Source of the DNA: Ceratorhiza oryzae-sativae
Lineage: Eukaryota > Basidiomycota > Agaricomycetes > Cantharellales > Ceratobasidiaceae
Assembly (NCBI GenBank): GCA_030998015.1
Contig: JARWMV010000032.1
Coordinates: 1 to 64,000 of the forward strand
Direction of reading: 5' to 3'
DNA: 64,000 nt
Below are positions 58,319 through 64,000 of this stretch, one piece after another; position 1 is the stretch's first letter, and the number at the start of each line of letters is the position of its first letter. The notes below the pieces were generated by a model. That model searched no databases. It was not told where the DNA came from and was given only the letters and a program-made list of their open reading frames with translations. The position numbers were made by a program, and so were the translations under genes.

Positions 58319-58532
58319 GTCCGACTCTCTGGGGGCGGACTTTGATAATTACTACTCGGTTGAAATCGATGTGCCCTGCTTCTTCAAGGATGCTTTCGAC
58401 CGAGTTGAGGGTGAAGCAGTGGATCGATAGGTGTCCGAACCACCCACACAGATGGCAGCACTGATCTTCTGTAAAAGGTTGTGCCACTTGAGGGCCGTGC
58501 GTTCTGTTAGAGACATACTCAAGCAAGAGCAA
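58167..58532 (-). CDS. Extra upstream ORF of the gypsy element, zinc-knuckle-like (121 aa)
   Basis: MLLLEYVSNRTHGPQVAQPF, then CCHLCGWFGHLSIHC, which fits C-x2-C-x4-H-x4-C, and a second Cys group CKICRRANG with CPYCPKK. It precedes gag in the same orientation and overlaps the next frame by about 150 bp in another phase. Standard gypsy elements have no such gene here. Nucleic-acid binding is a fair inference from the Cys/His motif. It is possibly spliced to the following frame. Confidence 0.6.
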   Translation of the reverse strand: MLLLEYVSNRTHGPQVAQPFTEDQCCHLCGWFGHLSIHCFTLNSVESILEEAGHIDFNRVVIIKVRPQRVGRAQQAFVTEPGAPECKICRRANGATFPARCPYCPKKDKFLYYYTIPHNQL

Positions 58533-58854
58533 GATGAAAGGAAAAATAGACCCTTTCCCGAGTCTATTGGAATAGGAAGGTGACCTCTGTTGCTCAGCTA
58601 CTTAAGGGCAATGAGCGACCCCACCTCTTGTTGACGAAAGAGATTGGAGAACCGAAGCTTGTTACGACGTGTGAGGGACCTAGCTATGCAAGGTTTCACA
58701 GAGGTGCGTATAGGGCAACGATATCTCGTGGCTGTGGATAGGTGGAGTAGGATTGGGGAAGGCAACGGGAAGTTATCTCGAGACGACGCCAACAGCGTTC
58801 CAGAACGTATCCCAGACAACACTGAGACTTACGATTGTCAAGAACTTGACCTGA
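58533..58854 (-). other. 5' leader of the gypsy element
   Basis: About 320 bp between the LTR and the first upstream frame. It holds the primer site and otherwise no supported coding sequence. A packaging signal may lie here but cannot be seen. Confidence 0.5.
58838..58852 (-). promoter_or_regulatory. Primer-binding site, complementary to the element's own transcript start
   Basis: Two bases inside the 5' LTR border the coding strand reads AGGTCAAGTTCTTGA. This is the exact reverse complement of TCAAGAACTTGACCT at 58936-58922 in the LTR, at the predicted RNA 5' end. No match to the 3' end of a common tRNA is evident to me. This is the arrangement of Tf1-type self-primed elements. Confidence 0.8.
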
Positions 58855-59230
58855 TGTCGACGACGACAAGTCAGGCAACGAAGAAAATAGTAAGAGAATG
58901 AAAGAACTTGTATTCAACGAGAGGTCAAGTTCTTGAGGAGTCCTCTGCAAACTTGACCCGGTTTATATACATAGTACAAGCCACATCATAACAAACAAGT
59001 CCGTACAGTGAGTCACGACTGATAAGAGATAGAAGCAGTAGAAGCGACTGCGGAGCTGCGGAATTTCACATTGGAGTTGAAATACATCTCGGTTACCGGT
59101 CCGGAACATCCCCTGAGTCACATGATACAGATATACCATAAAAGGCAAGTATGTTTTGAAGATGATCTCATAAAATGTAATAAGTCAAGAAAATATTATA
59201 GAGTGGATATATGTGTGTCAGTTTGTGACA
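58855..59230 (-). repeat. 5' LTR of the gypsy element
   Basis: 376 bp with the same ends as the 3' LTR. Six transitions separate the two, each CG in one copy and TG or CA in the other. It contains the promoter described at 58962-58969. Confidence 0.95.
58962..58969 (-). promoter_or_regulatory. TATA box of the gypsy LTR
   Basis: TATATAAA on the coding strand. Transcription would be expected to start about 25-30 bases downstream, near 58932-58937, where the sequence TCAAGAACTTGACCT begins (58936 down to 58922). Confidence 0.6.
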
Positions 59231-59655
59231 GGTGTAGCAGAAGTTGTTCCTTCATTTCCCTTTTGGTTCTTAAAGTGTTGTACAATACAATAAATTACTC
59301 TAAGGGAATACAAAGAATGGTTTTCCTCCTGAGTTGTTATGGATCACTAACATTTTTCTATTAATTTAGTCTGCTCTGCCAACCTCAAGCGATGCCTCTG
59401 TAATTAATGTGTGAAATAATTGAATTTGTATGTGCTCCAAATTGTACTATTTTCTGTGCCATTAAATAGTACAGATTTCCCGCTCTCCAACGCATATTTT
59501 ATTAAGATTTTACGATAAGATCTCAGAGAGATACAGAGGTTGCAATATTTCCTCTTATCAGGAGATATTGATTACTACATCGCACTGCTCATATCTCAGC
59601 AACCGCTTACACTATCAAAGTGATCTTATGCTCTATTGATAGCTAATCTTTGGCG
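59231..59655. other. AT-rich flank between gypsy element and MITE
   Basis: No gene seen. CpG-poor and probably old repeat sequence. Confidence 0.4.
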
Positions 59656-59664
59656 GTATCTGCT

Positions 59665-59864
59665 AAGCATGTCGTGCAGGTATACCGGCGCATACCGGCA
59701 CCGGAATTGCTCGGTGAGTGGGAATCCGTTGAAAAAAGTGGATATATGCGCGGCTTTGCGTTGCTCAGCCGTTTCCGCGCATATACTCAGGCTTTTCAAC
59801 GGAATCGAACTCGCCGAGCAATTCCGGTGCCGGTATGCGCCGGTATACCTGCACGACATCTCTA
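59665..59864. mobile_element. 200-bp foldback MITE with 9-bp flanking repeats
   Basis: Arms of about 95 bp form a near-perfect palindrome: ATGTCGTGCAGGTATACCGG at the left end is repeated inverted at the right end, and arms share CGCATACCGGCACCGGAATT and CGTTGAAAA. GTATCTGCT flanks both sides (59656-59664 and 59865-59873), a 9-bp target duplication typical of Mutator-like elements. It has no coding capacity. It is CpG-rich inside a CpG-poor neighbourhood, so probably a young insertion. Confidence 0.8.
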
Positions 59865-59873
59865 GTATCTGCT

Positions 59874-60989
59874 GCCTGAAGATCATCACAATCCACCAGA
59901 TCCTTGCACTGGAATGGCCCAAAGATCATTAGAATCTTACTGGACCATCAATCAAGATCTAATGACTCCAGTGAGTCAGGAGAGCCTTCCAAATTGATCC
60001 AGAAGCTTCTCTGACTCACTTTATAACTCACTGAGATGTAGCCTCTGTTCATTACATGTATATACTATGATAATATGATCTACAAGCCAATAGCAGGTCT
60101 CAGATGCATCAATGCCTTCGATCCACACCCTGTCTTTACTCTTGTATCCTATACTGGGCTAGGGTGTACCCCAAGTATAGCAGTACACTCTTTTGATGAT
60201 TGCACTGGCATGCATGCATCTATTTGGCTCTGGAATGCCCTCCTCAGGGTATAAAAGGACCTCCTCTGAGGCCCTTCCAGACCACCCTCCTTCCTCTACT
60301 CAACCCAGACTGGTTATTGGTTTCTTTTCTCTTTCTATTTTTCTCTTGTCTGTGTGTGATTTCTTATATAACTAGTACTGAGGAATAAAGTACCATATTA
60401 GTTATATACTGTCTGAGTCATTGTATCTTATATACAGAGATATATAAGGATACAATATTGCCTAATTGAGCATGACATTAAGTACCAGCTATTAGAGGAA
60501 ATCTAAGTACCTGTAGCTGAGGAAGTACATGCATTAGGCAGCCCACCATGTATCCTATAAGCTATTGCTTAAGTCTAGTATTAAGATTAGACTAGGGCTG
60601 AACTACATTTAAGATATCTAAGGGAACCTGACCATAGTAGTCTTGCTCTTTATACCTATAAATTAGTGAGTTTACACTGTGAAAGATTAAGACTACCTTG
60701 AGTGTTACTTGATTGCATTGCAACTACTTTGAGCCTTCTTACTCTAGTCTAAGAAGTATTGAGTACAATTAGTGTATACTAACATATCTACATTTTCTTA
60801 AGCTCTAGATATTCTAGTGTACCCTGACCCATAACACATAGAGTCAAGCTGTTGTCCTGAAAATTTGCCAGGGAAATCATATGGCATATAGCTATATATT
60901 CTACTAATACATGTGTCTGATATTGCCTATCCTTCATCTTTTACAGATGATTCTCTGTCAGATGGTCACATGTCCCATTTGATCTGTGG
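59874..60989. other. AT-rich, CpG-poor sequence, possible old LTR
   Basis: No coding frame supported. A promoter-like block GGTATAAAAGGACC at about 60248, a pyrimidine-rich tract and a repeated TGT/CTTATATA motif near 60360-60450 could belong to an old LTR, but ends could not be defined. Confidence 0.35.
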
Positions 60990-62809
60990 CCCACTGTATG
61001 GGATGCCATCCCAGGTGATGAGTGCTTAGCAAAAGTCTTTAAAGCCCTGGATGACAACAAGAAGGTCAAAGACTGGGAATGGGATGAGGGACTACTGTGG
61101 TATAAAGGTCAGATTTACATGCCAAATAACAAAGAACTTTGCAAGCTGGTAATTGAAAGCTGCCTTGATAATGCAGCAGCAGGGCACCCAGGGCAGTTCA
61201 GGAGATACAAGCTGCTAAATTGCAAATACGTGTGGTCATCTATGAAGAAGTCTGTTAATGAATACATCATGCATTGTGAATCCTGCATCTGTAACAAGCA
61301 CAGCAATCAAGTTCCTCCAGGATTATTAAACCCAATACCAGCACCAGAAAAACCCTGGGAGGAAATCACTTATGACTTGATTACAGGATTGCCATTGTTG
61401 GAAGGCTTTGATGCCATATTCACAGTAGTTGACTGACTCACAAAAATGGTCCACTTCATACCATGCCAGTCAGAAGCCAGTGCAATGGATTGTGCAAACC
61501 TTTTCCTAACATATGTATGGAAATTGCATGGCCTGCCACAAAAAACAATATCAGATTGTGGGCCCAACTTTGCATCCAAATTCCTAAGGCACTTGTATAA
61601 ACAGCTGGATATAAAGCCCTCCTATTTCACAGCATATCACCCCCAAACAGATGGCCAGTCAGAAAGGGCCAACCAAGTGGTGGAAGGGTACCTTAGGCAC
61701 TATGTATCAGACCAACAGGACAACTGGGTCTTGCTTTTACTGCTGGCAGAATTTGCATACAATAATGGTGTTAACACCTCAACTGGCAAATCCCCATTCT
61801 TTGCAAACTACAGTTTCCATCCAAGGCTGGCAGCCAGTGACAAGGAGGAACAGAGTTTTCCATTAGCAGACATTCATATGGAATGGCTCCAAAAAGGGCA
61901 TGATGAACTCAAGGCTGCCCTGGAGGTGGCAAACCAGAAAGTGAAAGAGTATTACAATTGGAAACATTGGGCCCCAGAGACCATTAGAGTTGGGGATAAA
62001 GTCTGGCTTGATACCAGAAATATCCAGACCCAGCAGGCCTCTAGGAAACTGGCCCACAAGAAGGTTGGACACTTCAAAGTAGCAGCACAGCACAGCACCC
62101 AGCCTTCAAACTTGACCTACCCCTGACTATGAAAATACACCCAGTATTTTGTATATCCCTCTTGACCAAGTACAAGCATGACCTGTATGGACATCAAGCT
62201 GCTCCACCACCCCCTGTGGTAACTCCTGAGGGAGAAGAAGAAGTTGAAGTTGAACAGATCATAAAATCAAGATATAACAAGAGGTCTGACATCTTTGAAT
62301 ATTATGTTAAATGGCTTGGGTACAACAAACGCCAATGGTTAACATATGAGGAACTGGTGAATGCACCAGAAATTCTGGCCAACTATGTCAAGTCACCCCC
62401 AAAGGCACCTCATGACCCCTGTGCCTTGAATGGGGGAAGTGTCACAAACTGACATGCATATATTCTCTTTACAATATTTTCTTGATTTATTATATTTTAG
62501 GAGATCATTTTCAAAACATACTTGCCTTTTATGGTATATCTGTATTATGTGACCCATGGAATGTTCCAGACCACTGACTGAGATGTATTTCAACTTTGAT
62601 ATGAAATTCTGCAGCTCCACAACAGCTTCTATCCCCTATCCAATGGGACTCACTGTACAGACTTGTTTGTTAGGACGCAGCTCATGAGATGTATATGTAT
62701 TGGGTAAAGTTTGCAGAGGACTCCTCAAGAACTTGACCTCTGTTGAATACAAGTTCTTTTATTCTCTTTATTTCTGTTTTGCTTGTCACCTGACTTGTCA
62801 TCATCAACA
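60990..62809 (+). mobile_element. 5'-truncated gypsy copy, same family, CpG-depleted
   Basis: It begins within pol just before the integrase (DAIPGDECLAKVF, WEWDEGLLWYKG) and runs through the integrase zinc finger, core (TYDLITGLPLLEGF, YHPQTDGQSERANQ) and chromodomain (VEVEQIIKSRYNKRS, YVKWLGYNKRQWLTYEEL), then a polypurine tract and 3' LTR. Breaks: TGA at 61434 (VVD-stop-LTK, where the other copy has Arg) and a one-base frame change at about 62100. CpG is almost absent, unlike the 52-59 kb copy. Confidence 0.9.
62440..62809 (+). repeat. 3' LTR of the truncated gypsy copy
   Basis: TGTCACAAACTGACATGC to CATCATCAACA, 370 bp, homologous to the 376-bp LTRs at 18375, 52292 and 58855. The pol stop (TGA) lies inside it at 62450. 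Confidence 0.9.
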
Positions 62810-62820
62810 CTGAGCCTTGT

Positions 62821-62946
62821 CCTATTATTAGTTGCTTGCTTACTGATCACTGCCATTCATCTTTCTCATGCCACTATTATCAGTTACTTGCTGATTGATG
62901 GATATACTATTATTAGTAACTGGCTGACTGATCACTGCCATTCATT
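62821..62946 (+). repeat. Short imperfect direct repeat
   Basis: TTATTAGTTGCTTGCTTACT and TTATTAGTAACTGGCTGACT, each followed by GATCACTGCCATTCAT, lie about 80 bp apart with a degraded middle copy (TTATCAGTTACTTGCTGATT). Function unknown. Confidence 0.5.
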
Positions 62947-63289
62947 CTTACTCATCCTGCATGTACACTTAGTCACTCCCTTGGTTAGAATAGTATAAAA
63001 GCAAGGAGAGCAAGCTGGTCTACCCCAGCTTGCTCTACCTTGTCAATTCCCCTCTAAAGCATCCAGTGTGAAGAACAGTCCCTAGCTGACTTATTAGCTT
63101 AAGTAATGCCTAGAAGGGTCTTGAGTCAAGACCACATTGCAAGCCCCAGCCCTAAGCATCTGACTTAGCCACTGTCCAAAGTCACTCATTCAGCAACAGG
63201 TGTCCATCAGCCATGAGACAGTAGACACACACAAGGCATCAAGCCAAGATGAGCCACACATCAGCAAGTAGTCAGGACATAGTCCAGAC

Positions 63290-63713
63290 CTAGTACTGGC
63301 ACTAGCCACTTGAAAGCAAAGTCTGACAACCACTTTCAGAGGTTGTGACACTGTACTGCAGCCTGGTTGCAAACATCCACCTTGACTAGTATATGCAATG
63401 GTTGACTTGCTATGTCTGCTGATGATGGCTCATGGTCAGGTGCACACTACCACAGAACACCAGTTGCATCAGGGGTGCAAGACAGTGGAAAGTAATGAGA
63501 TTACACTACCAAGTGCACCATGGCTACACACTAGGGGCATACCCCTGGCCACCCTCTAGTCCACTGATCATATGTAGGTGAGTGCCAATCTAGTTCTGAG
63601 ATTCCTGTACTAATTTGTTTCTTTTAGGTGTCAAGATCCACCAGATATCCTGCTGTTGGCTCCCATCACTTGACTTGCAAATAGGTGTAATTGTTTCTGC
63701 ATTTCCATTTTCC
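63290..63713 (-). repeat. Dispersed repeat, CpG-depleted copy
   Basis: Reverse complement of 48488-48900 (see there). Homology stops at the LTR that begins at 63719, which appears inserted in it. Confidence 0.6.
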
Positions 63714-63718
63714 ATTTC

Positions 63719-64000
63719 TGTCATGAACTGACACACATATATCTATCCTATAATATTTTCTTGATTTATTACATTTTATGAGATCATTTTCAAAACATAC
63801 TTGCCTTATATGGTATATCTGTGTCATGTGGCTCAAAGGATGTTCTGGACTGATAACCAAGATGCATTCCAACTCTGATGTGAAATTCCACAGCTCTGCA
63901 GTTGCTTCTATCTCTTATTGATCATGACTCACCATATGGACTTGTTTGTTATGATGTGGCTTGTATCATGTATATAAACCAGGTCAAGTTTGCAGAGGAC
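63719..64000 (+). repeat. Gypsy-family LTR, cut by the window end
   Basis: TGTCATGAACTGACACACAT onwards matches the 376-bp LTR family to the last base of the window (TATATAAACCAGGTCAAGTT near the end). It is CpG-depleted. It may be a solo LTR or the 5' LTR of an element beyond the window. Confidence 0.85.

Larger units (their letters stand above)
52292..59230 (-). mobile_element. Complete Ty3/gypsy chromovirus-type LTR retrotransposon
   Basis: 6939 bp, transcribed leftwards, bounded by two 376-bp LTRs and a perfect 5-bp target duplication GGTGT (52287-52291 and 59231-59235). Order from the 5' end: LTR 58855-59230, self-complementary primer site, leader, two extra reading frames, gag, pol (protease, reverse transcriptase, RNase H, integrase, chromodomain), polypurine tract, LTR 52292-52667. 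The LTRs differ at six positions, all CpG against TpG/CpA, so insertion is recent. Two premature stops in pol and a changed integrase residue make this copy defective for autonomous movement. The chromodomain and priming layout place it in the Tf1/sushi-like chromoviruses. Confidence 0.95.

Noticed and set aside
59626..59932. Two 98-codon frames on opposite strands with similar protein sequence
   Set aside because: The similarity is produced by the palindromic MITE, not by coding.
1..64000. tRNA, rRNA or CRISPR features
   Set aside because: No convincing tRNA arms, rRNA motifs or regularly spaced repeats were seen by eye; the only regular array is the 96-bp tandem at 51710.

Overview
The window reads as nuclear DNA of a filamentous basidiomycete, most likely an Agaricomycete of the Rhizoctonia/Cantharellales type. 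Almost every real gene is split by short (about 45-75 nt) GT-AG introns. The families seen are typically fungal: Zn2Cys6 regulator, RTA1-like membrane protein, DUF6535 protein, polysaccharide lyase 14, long-chain chromate transporter, beta/gamma-crystallin-like secreted protein. The mobile DNA is LTR retrotransposons plus a Tc1/mariner element. The species call is inference from gene content. Most genes had to be assembled by eye from exons, so boundaries are good where reading phase and total length agree and approximate elsewhere.

Layout. 1-7 kb: relic repeats and an RTA1-like gene (minus). 7.1-10.6 kb: Zn2Cys6 transcription factor (minus). 11.5-14.7 kb: DUF6535 membrane protein with a long helical C-terminal part (minus). 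15-19.5 kb: repeat island with a large inverted repeat, a 519-bp LTR-like insertion, and a dead Tc1/mariner copy split by a 376-bp solo LTR. 21.4-22.5 kb: PL14 lyase (plus). 22.7-24.8 kb: uncharacterised His/Cys-motif gene (minus). 27.9-28.6 kb: acireductone dioxygenase of methionine salvage, with a one-base deletion in exon 1. 28.8-30.1 kb: decayed class 3 lipase (minus). 30.8-34.7 kb: a head-to-head pair related to the 22.7 kb gene. 35.3-37.0 kb: ChrA-type chromate transporter. 37.5-38.2 kb: unknown 175-residue protein. 41.9-42.4 kb: secreted beta/gamma-crystallin-like protein. 46.4-47.0 kb: secreted M15-peptidase-like protein lacking expected metal ligands. 48.5-64 kb: nested retrotransposon block.

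The retrotransposon block is the most informative part. A complete Ty3/gypsy chromovirus (52292-59230, minus) has two 376-bp LTRs, a 5-bp target duplication (GGTGT), a gag stop and pol start overlapping as ATGA, a chromodomain integrase, and two extra reading frames upstream of gag. Just inside its 5' LTR lies a 15-nt sequence exactly complementary to the predicted 5' end of its own transcript, as expected for Tf1/sushi-type self-priming. Around it sit a truncated copia element, a 5'-truncated relative of the same gypsy family, further LTRs, and a 200-bp foldback element with 9-bp flanking repeats.

Inactivation follows one theme: CpG to TpG/CpA transitions. They account for all six LTR differences in the full-length element, most premature stops in the Tc1 and copia copies, and the loss of catalytic Asp in both the Tc1 transposase and the gypsy integrase. 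The second unusual theme is a three-member family (22.7, 30.8 and 33.1 kb) sharing a His motif and/or an Asn-Cys motif. It resembles a cysteine-hydrolase layout and has no function I recognise.
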